Origin: JBGSKV01 sp041740975
Lineage (GTDB): Bacteria > Bdellovibrionota_B > Oligoflexia > Oligoflexales > JALZUQ01
DNA length: 64,000 nucleotides
Reading direction: 5' to 3'
Assembly (NCBI GenBank): GCA_041740975.1
Contig: JBGSKV010000042.1
Span: forward strand, 23,075 to 87,074
Position numbers and translations under genes: made by a program. The notes beneath the pieces are model-generated. The model saw only the letters and a program-made list of their open reading frames with translations, was not told the DNA's origin and made no database searches. Shown here in pieces: positions 35,760 through 45,588 of this stretch; positions within the stretch are counted from its first letter, which is position 1; every line of letters begins with the position of its first letter.

Positions 35760-38128
35760 CCCGACCTAAGAGCGGGCGTCGTCGTCGCAATAAAAATAAA
35801 AGTAGTTCTTCGTCCGAAAGCGGTGGTGGCCAACGTAAAAAAGGCAAAAGCCGTTCACGCTCCGGCCCTCCGCCGCCACGTGTTGGTTTTGGACCACCTC
35901 GTCACCCAGACTCGGCTCCTCCGAAACTCGATTTGCCCCGCGAGACCTACGATCTCACGGCGGAGATCTTAGGAAAATATAAAAAAGAAGCGGATGAACT
36001 TCGCGCTTCCAATCTAGCGAGAAAGCAGTCGACCTTAGACGCCTTAGATCTGCATCTTGACGATTGGCAGCAAGAAGTCCTGCAACATCTTGATAACGGC
36101 GAAAGCGTCATTGTCGACGCCCCGACGACTGCGGGTAAAACTCGGGCGGTGGAATTCTTTTTTCGCAAAAATATTAGCGATCCCAAATTTCGCGCGGCTT
36201 ACACAACTCCGGTGAAAAGTTTATCGAACGATAAGCTACGGGAGTTTCGCGAAATGTTTGGCAAAGAAAATGTCGGTATCGCCACAGGTGACTTTAAAGA
36301 GAATTTAGGCGCTCCGATCGTAGTTGCGACCTTAGAATGCTACCGAAACTCTCTGTTGGGTGTCGATCCGGATCTGGGTCGTACACTTGTCGTTTTTGAC
36401 GAATATCACTTTCTGCAAGATGGCAGTCGTGGAGGAGGTTGGGAAGAGTCTATTATTTTGACCCCGCCGCATTGTCAGCTTTTGATGTTATCCGCTTCGG
36501 TCGACAACTCTCAGGAGTTTCAATCTTGGATTACGCATATTCGCAAACAACCTTGCCACCTTGTACGCGTGCAACATCGCCCGGTTCCGCTGCAGGACCT
36601 TGTATACGTCAATAGTCAATGGGTCGCGCCGGAAACAATTCCTAACTTAAAAGCTTTGCGCAAAACGATTCACGCCAAAGGCTATACGTTAGAAGCCGAC
36701 GATATTGCAATGCGGGCTCCTAGCATCGAGGAACTTAATCTTACTCCATGTATTGTCTATGCTGGTCGCCGACTTTTATGCGAACAATTTGCCGGATCCA
36801 TTGCAAAAAAACTCAAACCGCTCCCACAAGAACGTTCCATTGCCATTGGCGAAGTTCTGCAAAAAGTGCATGAAGAGAATAAAGCCCTGACATTTATGCC
36901 GTCACATTTGCGGCAAATGATCCAAACCTTCGGCGTGGCGTATCATCACTCTGGTTTGGCACCGACGACGCGAATTGCCGTTGAGCAGCTGATCAAAGAC
37001 GGGCTTCTCCGGTTTTGTTCCGCAACAATGGGTCTAAGTATTGGTATAAACTTTGCCGTTCGCGCCGCCATGATTGGTGATGACGTTCGTCCGGGCGAAG
37101 ATGGACCCACTGAGTATTCACAATCAGAAGTTTTGCAGATGTTAGGTCGCGCCGGACGGCGGGGGCAAGATCCCGTTGGTTATAGTTTGTGGCCAGACTT
37201 GGCGACTTATTTCAAAATGGGACGCGCCCAACGCGAAGGCTGCAATTCTAACCTCAGAAATGATCCAACGACTTTCCTCGGTCTTATCGGCCGTGGCTAT
37301 GATCTCGAAAAAGTCGAAACGTTTTATTCGAAAAGTTTTAAACGTTATCAAGATAAAGAAATCGACCTATCATTGATCCAAAAGAATCAATTGATGAAAG
37401 TGTTAGAAGCTCCCGATCTTCCGTGTACGTCACCTGTTCATGCGGTGGCACAATATTCTGGTGCCAACGCAAACTCTCCTTGTTTCACTTGTCCCTATCG
37501 CCGCAAGTGCCACCCTTATTTGGAAAACCGAATTCAAGGGGACTTGAGCGCTTTGCATTTGCACTTGCATGCCTTGAAAGCATTGGATCAGGAAGAAAAA
37601 CTGACACACTACGGCAACATCGCAAGGTACTTCCCTCAAAACGGTGGACTCTTACTTTCACATTATTTGGACACCAAAAAAATCAGTGAAGAAAATATGC
37701 TCAAGGGCGTTGAGTTGATGGGCGCACTCAGTGTGGCTTCATTTAAAACAATTGAAGCACCTGCGAGTTACCGGTTTCCTTTTGACGATCAGCAGGTCTT
37801 GAAAGAACTCGAAGAATTTTATCCTTACGATCTTTTTCCTGAAGTTTATGATCCTCCGCGCGGGCGTCGACGATACCGAGTGATTCGTGAGTTTAATCCC
37901 GGCGCGGGTTATATCATTCGGCAGTGGCTCAGTGGCGTAAGCTGGCCTGATCTCATTTCGGAGTTTGCGGGTCCACGCTACGGCACGGGCGATATCATGG
38001 CACTTATGTACCGAACTTCAACGTATTTACAGTCACTTATGCAAAGTCCGGTCGAAAATCTGCGGGAACCAGCCCGTGAACTTCGATCAATGGTTTTGCG
38101 TGATCCTGTCCAGACGACTCTTTCTTAA
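35756..38128 (+). CDS. Ski2-like DExH-box helicase
   Basis: 790 residues. A basic, Ser/Arg-rich N-terminus (1-60) precedes a helicase core: Walker A APTTAGKT (122-129), DEYH (215-218), SAS, SATMGLSIGINF and QMLGRAGRRGQD (motif VI). A Cys cluster CFTCPYRRKC (about 575-583) and a helical C-terminal domain follow, as in Ski2/Mtr4-like RNA helicases. Likely an RNA or DNA unwinding enzyme; bacterial relatives are poorly studied. Translationally coupled to coaE. Confidence 0.88.
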   Translation: MTRPKSGRRRRNKNKSSSSSESGGGQRKKGKSRSRSGPPPPRVGFGPPRHPDSAPPKLDLPRETYDLTAEILGKYKKEADELRASNLARKQSTLDALDLHLDDWQQEVLQHLDNGESVIVDAPTTAGKTRAVEFFFRKNISDPKFRAAYTTPVKSLSNDKLREFREMFGKENVGIATGDFKENLGAPIVVATLECYRNSLLGVDPDLGRTLVVFDEYHFLQDGSRGGGWEESIILTPPHCQLLMLSASVDNSQEFQSWITHIRKQPCHLVRVQHRPVPLQDLVYVNSQWVAPETIPNLKALRKTIHAKGYTLEADDIAMRAPSIEELNLTPCIVYAGRRLLCEQFAGSIAKKLKPLPQERSIAIGEVLQKVHEENKALTFMPSHLRQMIQTFGVAYHHSGLAPTTRIAVEQLIKDGLLRFCSATMGLSIGINFAVRAAMIGDDVRPGEDGPTEYSQSEVLQMLGRAGRRGQDPVGYSLWPDLATYFKMGRAQREGCNSNLRNDPTTFLGLIGRGYDLEKVETFYSKSFKRYQDKEIDLSLIQKNQLMKVLEAPDLPCTSPVHAVAQYSGANANSPCFTCPYRRKCHPYLENRIQGDLSALHLHLHALKALDQEEKLTHYGNIARYFPQNGGLLLSHYLDTKKISEENMLKGVELMGALSVASFKTIEAPASYRFPFDDQQVLKELEEFYPYDLFPEVYDPPRGRRRYRVIREFNPGAGYIIRQWLSGVSWPDLISEFAGPRYGTGDIMALMYRTSTYLQSLMQSPVENLREPARELRSMVLRDPVQTTLS

Positions 38129-38575
38129 GCCATATTGACATATCTATTATCAATCGCTTTTCGCATAGAATACGCACGCCTCGATATTGGCTGATTGGCC
38201 AAATATAAAATCTTTTTATACTTCTTGACAAATTTCTTTAAAAAATTTAGAAACTACCAGCATCCAGCACTGAGAATTTTAGTCTGTAGTTTAGGAATCG
38301 TTTTTCAATGGGCCGTAAGATGACACATTTATCTTTACAGAACCAAGCCTTAGACGCTTTGGTCCCATTTTCCAATATCTCAAAATGTTCGATCGTTGCA
38401 GGTTTCTTTTGTCTTACCCGTTTTTTTGATTGTACTACATGTACTGACTAATCCTTTTTTTCCTTTCAAATCAATCTTATCACTTTAGACGGTCGACATT
38501 GCAGAAGGTCCTTCGGGGCCTTCTGACGTTTAGTGAAAACTTTCAAACCCTTCATCTACATTGGAGTGAATATAA
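38129..38575. other. Intergenic region (about 450 bp) with one hairpin
   Basis: AT-rich, no open frame of credible composition. Holds one strong hairpin at 38502-38525 and poly-T tracts (near 38211, 38433 and 38453). It should carry the promoter for the HIT gene. I see no tRNA or known RNA fold. Confidence 0.4.
38502..38525. repeat. 10-bp hairpin with TTCG loop upstream of HIT gene
   Basis: CAGAAGGTCC-TTCG-GGGCCTTCTG, stable, but followed by GACGTTTA rather than a T-run. It could be an attenuator, an mRNA 5' hairpin or a weak terminator. Confidence 0.5.
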
Positions 38576-38968
38576 ATGAACAAAAGTATCGAATGCATTT
38601 TTTGTCGCATTAGTCCGAACGATATCCTTGCCAGTAATTCCACTATGCTAGCCTTCAAAGATAAATTCCCTGTAACCAACGGGCACATCCTCATAATCCC
38701 TAAGAAACACCGCCAAGATTTCTTTGAGCTGAACGGGGATGAAACGCAAGACGCATTTGCGCTCTTATCACGAATGCGGCAGTCTTTATTCGACAATGAC
38801 AAAACGATTTCGGGATTTAATATTGGAGCGAATTGCGGCGAATCGGCTGGACAGACAGTTTTCCACTGCCATATTCACCTGATACCAAGACGAGATGGCG
38901 ATTGCGAAGATCCCAAAGGCGGCGTACGCGGTGTTATAGCCGAGAGACAAAAGTATGAGTCCAATTAG
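38576..38968 (+). CDS. HIT-family nucleotide hydrolase
   Basis: 130 residues. Cys motif CIFCRI at the start and the histidine triad HCHIHLIP near the end are both intact. Such proteins hydrolyse nucleoside phosphoramidates or dinucleotide polyphosphates; the substrate cannot be told from sequence. Single gene. Confidence 0.93.
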   Translation: MNKSIECIFCRISPNDILASNSTMLAFKDKFPVTNGHILIIPKKHRQDFFELNGDETQDAFALLSRMRQSLFDNDKTISGFNIGANCGESAGQTVFHCHIHLIPRRDGDCEDPKGGVRGVIAERQKYESN

Positions 38969-39132
38969 TCAAGGTTTTTATTTCTACATTTAAGTAATTT
39001 ATCTGCGGTCGGTTTCGCTAGTCCTTATCTCTATCTACATGAGAAGGAAGTTTTGTAATAAATTCATCACTGCGTGCAAAAGTGTGCTTCATAAGGTAAA
39101 CTCTGTTAAATTCACGAAGATTTGGAGTCCTT

Positions 39133-39867
39133 ATGAATCATATTTATATAACTTTAGCATTTTCTATATTCATTTCTAGCACAACATTACTAGCAGATAA
39201 AAGTATTGAATCTCTGCAAAAGCAGCTTGAAAGTAAGGCAAACACAGGTAAAGCAGACGCACAGACCAAGCAAATCATGAACGATGCGACAGAAAACCTT
39301 CGTAAAAGTAATATACTGAAAACAATTAAGAAAGTTGGTGACAAAGCCCCGGACTTTCTTCTCCCAGACATACATAAAAATAAAGTTTCACTGGCCGAAA
39401 CTCGCAAAAAAGGCCCCGTTGTCGTAACTTTTTATCGCGGTGGTTGGTGTCCTTATTGTAATATTCAACTTCGTGCTTATCAGAAAGCATATCCTGAATT
39501 CAAAAAACGTGGCGCAACACTGATAGCTATTTCACCCGATGTTTTTGACGAAGCCAACAAAACCAGCACAACTAACGCGTTGGAGTTTCTGGTACTGACG
39601 GACAAAGATAATACCGTCGCAAAGTCCTATGGACTTACATTCGAAGTCCCCGAGACTCTAAAGACACTTTATAAGAAATTTGGGATAGACTTAGAGAAAA
39701 GCCAAGAAAATAACAAATGGGAACTCCCTATTCCAGCCACCTACGTTATCGGCTCTAATGGAAGTATTGAATACGTATTTGCAGATGTGGACTATAAAAA
39801 ACGCGCTGAAACAAAAGATTTGTTGCTCGCAATTGACAAAATTGCAGCTGATTCGAAAACGAAATAA
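39133..39867 (+). CDS. Exported peroxiredoxin/AhpC-TSA thioredoxin-fold protein
   Basis: 244 residues. Signal peptide ending near LLADK, a helical N-terminal region (25-65), then an AhpC/TSA domain with VTFYRGGWCPYCNIQL: C106 and C109 form a CxxC, as in thioredoxin-like AhpC relatives. Probably a periplasmic peroxidase or disulfide reductase. AT-rich compared with neighbours. Confidence 0.85.
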   Translation: MNHIYITLAFSIFISSTTLLADKSIESLQKQLESKANTGKADAQTKQIMNDATENLRKSNILKTIKKVGDKAPDFLLPDIHKNKVSLAETRKKGPVVVTFYRGGWCPYCNIQLRAYQKAYPEFKKRGATLIAISPDVFDEANKTSTTNALEFLVLTDKDNTVAKSYGLTFEVPETLKTLYKKFGIDLEKSQENNKWELPIPATYVIGSNGSIEYVFADVDYKKRAETKDLLLAIDKIAADSKTK

Positions 39868-39959
39868 CTTTGAATTTATCGACCTGATTAGTACTTTAAA
39901 AGGAAAATGCGCTAAACACTCGCGCCAGCTTATCCCTTCAAAAGAGCTCGCCCAAGATT

Positions 39960-41540
39960 TCATTGGCCTTCAATTGGTAGGCGACTGTCGCTTTCCAAAT
40001 AGCGTTGAAATGTAAATGGAGTTATTTTTGGATCCAGCGCAGAGTAACATCTTTTCGCAATTTCATTGACAACTCTAATACTCTCTTTAATTCCTCTCAA
40101 AGCCTCCGAATCACCGGCACAATTACCAATTGCATTCGTCATCGGGACTGCAAAATTTGAATTAAGCTCACTCATTTTAAATTTCTTGCATATATCTTGA
40201 ATCTTTTTGAGTGAAGCAAACTTATTCGGTACATTTTTCAAATGGCTTATCTCTTTTTCCATTCGGCTTTTGACAGCTCTGGTGATAACTTTAACGGAGT
40301 GTTTGTTGGCCCTTGTAAATTTAAATGCATCTTTAGTGGCATTAAATACGATGTTACCAACTCCACACATCGCATCCAGAACTGCTCCCGTGCAAGAATT
40401 TCTCTCTTGGCTTTCATCCGGTACAAAACTTGCGAACTCATTGATACCTTCGTGCAAACTTTTTATAACTTCAGGCTCCCCCAAAATGACGCCCGCATTA
40501 TCCCCAGTTTCCGTAACTTCCAACGCAACAAATCCGACGGGCGTGGCTTTAAGTGCAACTTTTCCTACGTTAAAGAATGACTTAACGGCGCATCTTCCCG
40601 TAGCTTTAAGCACAATCGTCGCGACTTCCCAGGGCGCTTGTTCCTTTTTGTTTATGGCTTTTTCGGCAGCAGCGATATTATGAAGGACCGTATTTATGGC
40701 GAACTCAGTATTCACCCCCTTCATATGTTGATCAGCGTCACAAATATTCGCTCCAGACTCCCCAGACCAACGAATACTTTTGGCGAGATTATAGGCTTCA
40801 AGACAAGCATCATATGCTAAACGCAAAGCATCGCCTTTACTAAAGGCCCACTTAGCATCTTTGACCTTCTCGTCGCATTTTTTTACCTTATTATCTAATT
40901 CACTCATAAAGAATGGACAGCTAGATGGTAGTGGCTCCAAGGAAATTGCTTCTGCCTGCCATGTCGGTTCACAATCTACACATCGACAAGCGGGTCCCTT
41001 CGTGCAGGAATCCGCCGCAGGAATAACACCACGAATTTTTTGGCTGATGATGATTGAACGCGTAGACGAAACACGATTTACTAAAAGCCTCTTTTGTAGT
41101 TTGAATGACCATACATAGTTTGGCATGTTTTCAGGACGATCAGCGGATAAATCGCAAATCGAAATACTATCACTAACTTGACGCAATTTTGGTTGTGAAA
41201 CATACTCTTCAGCGGCCCCAAGCGTTACATCCAGAGTTGGCTCTCCCGTTGGCCACCAATTTATGGTGCTTCGCTGTACCGGATTAACAACACACATCTG
41301 AGCTAGCCAACCCTCCGGTACATCGGTAGTATTTTTACTTCGCACAGAAAAAGCAGGGCGCCATGAAATTTTTGTATTCTCGGCACTGGCATTGTCCGGA
41401 ACTGCATATTCGATGGCATGGAAGCCATCAAAGTAATCCTCTTCGATGACTTCATAGTCTGAAGATGCTGCAATCAAATTACATTCCAAAACCAAGAATA
41501 AATTCACTAAACAAAAAAAGATGTGACGTTTGTTGTTCAT
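39960..41540 (-). CDS. Secreted Cys-containing protein, unknown
   Basis: 526 residues with a signal peptide (to about residue 26). Contains a CRCVDCEPTW motif near residue 190 and about 20 Cys spread through the chain, suggesting disulfides. A central Gly/Ala/Val-rich stretch (VALKATPVGFVALEVTE) is hydrophobic enough to interact with membrane. I do not recognise it. It follows the lipoprotein gene at 41541 with no gap, in a block of exported genes. Confidence 0.65.
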   Translation of the reverse strand: MNNKRHIFFCLVNLFLVLECNLIAASSDYEVIEEDYFDGFHAIEYAVPDNASAENTKISWRPAFSVRSKNTTDVPEGWLAQMCVVNPVQRSTINWWPTGEPTLDVTLGAAEEYVSQPKLRQVSDSISICDLSADRPENMPNYVWSFKLQKRLLVNRVSSTRSIIISQKIRGVIPAADSCTKGPACRCVDCEPTWQAEAISLEPLPSSCPFFMSELDNKVKKCDEKVKDAKWAFSKGDALRLAYDACLEAYNLAKSIRWSGESGANICDADQHMKGVNTEFAINTVLHNIAAAEKAINKKEQAPWEVATIVLKATGRCAVKSFFNVGKVALKATPVGFVALEVTETGDNAGVILGEPEVIKSLHEGINEFASFVPDESQERNSCTGAVLDAMCGVGNIVFNATKDAFKFTRANKHSVKVITRAVKSRMEKEISHLKNVPNKFASLKKIQDICKKFKMSELNSNFAVPMTNAIGNCAGDSEALRGIKESIRVVNEIAKRCYSALDPKITPFTFQRYLESDSRLPIEGQ

Positions 41541-42404
41541 TTAGTTCAACCTCACGCCAAGAAGAACGGGAGCCTTCTGATTAGGTAAGATATGGGCAGG
41601 AATGTTCATCTGCAGGAGATGTTCGTTATTGCCGCCACGCAAATAGACAATCCCAGGATCTGTCCAATCAAGTTGGATTTCATAAGTTCTATTCAATATT
41701 TGGGCTTTATCTTGCGAGGCTACAATCGTTGACAAGTTTCGTGGCGGACCTATTTCTTGGCTAACTTGAAAAATGAACTTTGCATTGGAAATGCTTCCTA
41801 GGACTGTTTTTTTCGACTTCAATGCTGCTGCACATTGCATCGCATCAGAAAACATGAATGAGAAATGAACCAGACCTGAGATGACTAGACCAGAATTTGA
41901 TAAACCTATCTTACTACCAGATTCGAAGGTGCGCCCTAGCGGCAAATACCCTCCTTCTACAGCGGTTTCCTCACTTACCGTGACCGAATCTGCCTTGATA
42001 AAAACTTCGCAGCCTCCGAATTTCTTTTGCAGCAACACTTGGTTGGCACCAGTTAAATGATCATGTTTTTTTTCGACTTCAAATGTTCCTGAAACTTCCT
42101 CGCCAAACATCAGTGGAAGCGAAGATGGTAGACTGAGTCGTTGCTGCGTAGACAGGAGTATTGATCGCAATGTTTTGAATTTTTCAAAATCAACTTTCGG
42201 ATTGACGCTGGCAAGCTGCCGCGAAACTTCCTCATATCGATCTATGATTAAAGGCGCTTCCTTACCCGCCACCGGGTCAGTTTTTTTTGCCTCCCCCTCT
42301 TCTGATGCAAATTTCGAGCTGCGCGTATTGATCGACTGCGTACATGCAATATAACAAAGCGCGGAAAAAATTATTGCAATTCTCTGTATCTTTCGATGCA
42401 ACAC
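41541..42404 (-). CDS. Lipoprotein, unknown
   Basis: 287 residues from GTG 42404 (or TTG 42401), chosen because GGAGG lies just upstream; the longer frame from 42416 would start inside that site. Lipobox CYIAC within the first 24 residues. Central beta-rich domain with LLFG/MFGEEVSGTFEVE. It overlaps the end of the 42371 gene by about 34 nt. Function unknown. Confidence 0.68.
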   Translation of the reverse strand: MLHRKIQRIAIIFSALCYIACTQSINTRSSKFASEEGEAKKTDPVAGKEAPLIIDRYEEVSRQLASVNPKVDFEKFKTLRSILLSTQQRLSLPSSLPLMFGEEVSGTFEVEKKHDHLTGANQVLLQKKFGGCEVFIKADSVTVSEETAVEGGYLPLGRTFESGSKIGLSNSGLVISGLVHFSFMFSDAMQCAAALKSKKTVLGSISNAKFIFQVSQEIGPPRNLSTIVASQDKAQILNRTYEIQLDWTDPGIVYLRGGNNEHLLQMNIPAHILPNQKAPVLLGVRLN

Positions 42405-44422
42405 ACATTCCTCCACGCTTTAAGATTTATTGTCCAAGGTGTTCCTGGGCTCGTTGCTTGAGAAGTTCCCGACTGACTACCAACTTGCGAAGAGTAGTTA
42501 TAAAATTTTCCACTAATTGATTTACAGGCTATTTCTGCTTCTTTTTGAATGACGTCTGAAATCGGCTGATTCACTTTGGACGTGAAATCTACATTCGAAG
42601 TAGGAAGATATGATGGGTTTTGGTTAGCCGGCCTATAGCCATAACCAAACTGTTCAATACAAATCGTTTCTTCCGGGGTAGCCATGCCTTCCCATTCACA
42701 TGCAACTGAGCGATTGTACCTAAATGAATGTCCGTACGCACCCTGTGGCGAATCGGGAGGTGGGCAATCATCTTCCGAAGCACCAGTATCCGTGAAACTT
42801 CCTTTTAACTTGCCGCATATTTCCTTTTCAATACTTACATGGAATTTTCGGGCATCGGCATGGGCCCGGAATGCTTCGCTGCAATTTACAAAAGAAGTAT
42901 TGAGAGGGTGAATATATACTAAATCAGAGTAGCCTTTTTGAATGACTTTTCTGTCAATTGTACGCATTCTGCATTGATGACCACCCGTACAATTGCTTCT
43001 CAAAGGTGAGTCAAATTTGATATCGCAAGTGCCAGTAGAACCATCACATGGGCAGCACTGTCCGTCCCAGCGTCCAAAACCTATTGTTTCTGGTGAAGGA
43101 AACGGAATTTCGGGAACTCTCTCGGCGCGAAAAGACGTTGTCGCTCCTTCTCTAACTTTTCCGATCAAAGGGAATCCATTGTAGCTATATCTAGATTTCG
43201 GATTCTCTGCTTCATCCGAAACAACATTAAATCCGGCAGCGGGGCCAAATAAAACATTTATATATGGAATCTCCGAACTTTTTGCTAAGCAAACTTGATT
43301 GACTAGTTTGCCACCTTCGTTCTTTACTTTTCCAAATGAAAACTTGCATTCAAGATCCTTGGAGCCGTCGCACGGACAGTTCTTACCTTCCCAGCCAGCA
43401 AACTTATCGTCATTTGGCTTTAAAAGTTCGGCGGTGATCGTAGAATCTTTATCCTCCGAGACAAAGCCACTGCAAGTATTGAAATCACTATTGCAGGAGT
43501 TTGCTGGAAAATCATCTGAAATAGAAAGTTTTAAGTTCCCCAGAGCGCTGGCTATTATGGAGCAGGCTGGTTTCTGGCTATCTTCATGCCTAACGAGAGG
43601 GAATGTGCCAATTTTGACGCCCTCTCTCGGGAGCGAATTAAGTTCTTCAAATGTGAATATGCTTCCGTATCCGTAGTGCCTAAGATCGCCACCAAAGGTT
43701 TGGATAACCCATTCCACTTTTTTGCCATCGACCAAAATTTCTTTACCGTCTTTGTCGAATAGTCCGTGTTTTTCAGATGTAGAGGCATAATAGCGTTCGG
43801 CTTTAAAAATAATGCCGATCACTTCAATATCAATTGTGCCTTGAATATCACTGCAAGTGACGTCTTTGTCATCCTGGGGTGGCGGCAAAATTGAAACTTT
43901 CGCCAAGACCGAACCAAGAGACACATCTGATTTTCCTGAGAATCCAATGTATTCATTTGATCCAGAAAAATAGTTTTGATTGTCCTCAGATAAATCTACA
44001 CCTGGATTGCTGCAAGCGTTGAAATCACCAGATCCACTACAAACCATGGCTGGTGTTTGGTCTTTGCCACCATTCACCTTTATTTTGTAGACGACTCCAT
44101 GTGCTTGTTTCCCATTGAAAGATTTATAGGTTGGCTCAGGCAAGCTGTGCATAAACGGTAGGGTTCGAAAAAGAATATCTAAGTTCGTGGTAGCTGGCCA
44201 AGATTTGCCTTCAAAGGAGCCTCCTCCGAAATGAATCTCATTTTTGGATTCATTAAATCCGGTAGAACGAAATTCTGTATAACCACATTCTTGCCAAGGC
44301 GCTGAAATTAATAGATTTGGTGAAATCAGAAAAAATACGACAAAGAGGGTCGCCAACTTCTTGCACTTAGAAAAAGAAGCGACTCGCATCCACAAATTCA
44401 CATAAAAATTGAATGATTCCAT
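42371..44422 (-). CDS. Large secreted Cys-rich protein, unknown
   Basis: 683 residues with a signal peptide (a second start at 44389 would give a shorter n-region). Two related segments, GWEGKNCPCDGSKDLECKF and RWDGQCCPCDGSTGTCDIKF, point to an internal Cys-rich repeat of about 110 residues with flanking beta strands. Many Cys elsewhere. Probably a surface or extracellular protein. First gene of the 44422-39960 transcript. Confidence 0.68.
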   Translation of the reverse strand: MESFNFYVNLWMRVASFSKCKKLATLFVVFFLISPNLLISAPWQECGYTEFRSTGFNESKNEIHFGGGSFEGKSWPATTNLDILFRTLPFMHSLPEPTYKSFNGKQAHGVVYKIKVNGGKDQTPAMVCSGSGDFNACSNPGVDLSEDNQNYFSGSNEYIGFSGKSDVSLGSVLAKVSILPPPQDDKDVTCSDIQGTIDIEVIGIIFKAERYYASTSEKHGLFDKDGKEILVDGKKVEWVIQTFGGDLRHYGYGSIFTFEELNSLPREGVKIGTFPLVRHEDSQKPACSIIASALGNLKLSISDDFPANSCNSDFNTCSGFVSEDKDSTITAELLKPNDDKFAGWEGKNCPCDGSKDLECKFSFGKVKNEGGKLVNQVCLAKSSEIPYINVLFGPAAGFNVVSDEAENPKSRYSYNGFPLIGKVREGATTSFRAERVPEIPFPSPETIGFGRWDGQCCPCDGSTGTCDIKFDSPLRSNCTGGHQCRMRTIDRKVIQKGYSDLVYIHPLNTSFVNCSEAFRAHADARKFHVSIEKEICGKLKGSFTDTGASEDDCPPPDSPQGAYGHSFRYNRSVACEWEGMATPEETICIEQFGYGYRPANQNPSYLPTSNVDFTSKVNQPISDVIQKEAEIACKSISGKFYNYSSQVGSQSGTSQATSPGTPWTINLKAWRNVCCIERYRELQ

Positions 44423-44536
44423 GGAATTTCTATCGGTGGAATACCGTTGAGACTAAAGCGTCTTTCTGTAAATAACTGATATATATGAAGTATTTAGGTT
44501 TTTTCCAATGCTGAGCTGAAGGCAACCATGCGAGTT

Positions 44537-44576
44537 TTTTTGAAAAAAACTAAGGCCTTATCCAATAGACAAGGCC
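44537..44576 (-). terminator. Terminator (minus strand)
   Basis: On the minus strand GGCCTTGTCTATTGGATAAGGCC is followed by TTAGTTTTTTTC. The stem GGCCTT/AAGGCC and T-run suit termination of the lon-lipoprotein transcript. Confidence 0.7.
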
Positions 44577-44903
44577 CCACTTTCGAAATGGTCTGATTAA
44601 AAGTGCCGAGATTTGTTTCCGGAATCGACAAGATGGCAAGAAATTGAATTCCAAACGATTCTTAAATCCCGAACCTTTCAGTAAATTTGCACCACAGCTA
44701 GATGGCGTCAAATCCGTTTCCGCATTGTCAGAACCATTGGCATAATGAGTATTGGGAACATAATTCGAATTATTAGGATAGTTAACGTTGTTAGGATTAT
44801 TCGGACTATTCGGACTATTCGTATTATTGGGATTAGCGATACAATTAGACTTTGCTGGATTATTGGGATCGTTTGGAACGGATAGCCGAGCGACAAAATC
44901 CAT
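44550..44903 (-). CDS. Doubtful Asn/Pro-repeat ORF after lipoprotein gene
   Basis: 117 residues, starting 5 nt after the stop of the upstream lipoprotein gene. Residues about 15-55 are Asn/Pro-rich (NPNNTNSPNSPNNPNN) and come from short AT-rich tandem repeats (44750-44830). No signal peptide, and the C-terminal third reads like random sequence and runs into the terminator hairpin. It may be a degenerate tail of the lipoprotein gene, frameshifted by repeat slippage, rather than a gene. Confidence 0.35.
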   Translation of the reverse strand: MDFVARLSVPNDPNNPAKSNCIANPNNTNSPNSPNNPNNVNYPNNSNYVPNTHYANGSDNAETDLTPSSCGANLLKGSGFKNRLEFNFLPSCRFRKQISALLIRPFRKWGLVYWIRP

Positions 44904-44908
44904 AATTT

Positions 44909-45550
44909 TTATAAGTGGTAAGGCATCTGTAATATACGCAATGCTCCGAGCCTTTTCGAAGCTTCCACGAGATCCGCATACATCATATTTAAGTGGGCCT
45001 TGAGAGCGAGTTCCGAACTGCTGTCTTTTTTCTTAAACATTTCGACGACAGTGGGATATTCAACCTTAGAGACTTGCTCAAGATGATATTTGTATTCTTT
45101 TTCCAAAACCTCAACGATTTTGGACAAGGTCTCTTGGTTATTGCTTTCTTCAAGTTGCTTTTTGAGACTGGTAATGAACGTGTATTCGTCCGGTAAGAAA
45201 TAAAAATCTAAATTCTTGGCAAGTTCCGGCAAAGTTTTTTGTAAGAAGAACCCCTTTTTGACAAGGCGGTTATAAACATCGATGGGATGACTTGGTAAGG
45301 GTTCTTTCAGGGGATTACCGCGGTAAATAAACTGACCTGCGCGTGGTTCACGATCCAGGATTTCCATTAAGTAATCCATGTCGGGAACGTCAGCTAACTC
45401 GAAGCGAAGATTTTGGGTTTTGGCGCCTTGAATGGAAAAGGCCTGATGCATGTCTGAGTTGATGGGTTTAAAGGTCGATTGGCCTATGCGCATGCAGCCA
45501 ATAGATAGGAATATGCCTGTGATCATTAAGCAGACGTGTTGCTTTCGCAT
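44909..45550 (-). CDS. Lipoprotein, unknown
   Basis: 213 residues from ATG 45550 with GGGAG 7 nt upstream (a GTG directly before it is in frame). Lipobox LSIGC at about residues 15-19. The rest is helical and charged with no recognised domain. It lies 35 nt downstream of lon and may be co-transcribed. Confidence 0.7.
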   Translation of the reverse strand: MRKQHVCLMITGIFLSIGCMRIGQSTFKPINSDMHQAFSIQGAKTQNLRFELADVPDMDYLMEILDREPRAGQFIYRGNPLKEPLPSHPIDVYNRLVKKGFFLQKTLPELAKNLDFYFLPDEYTFITSLKKQLEESNNQETLSKIVEVLEKEYKYHLEQVSKVEYPTVVEMFKKKDSSSELALKAHLNMMYADLVEASKRLGALRILQMPYHL

Positions 45551-45588
45551 CACTCTTCTCCCAATAAATGAAACTTATATTTTATTGT

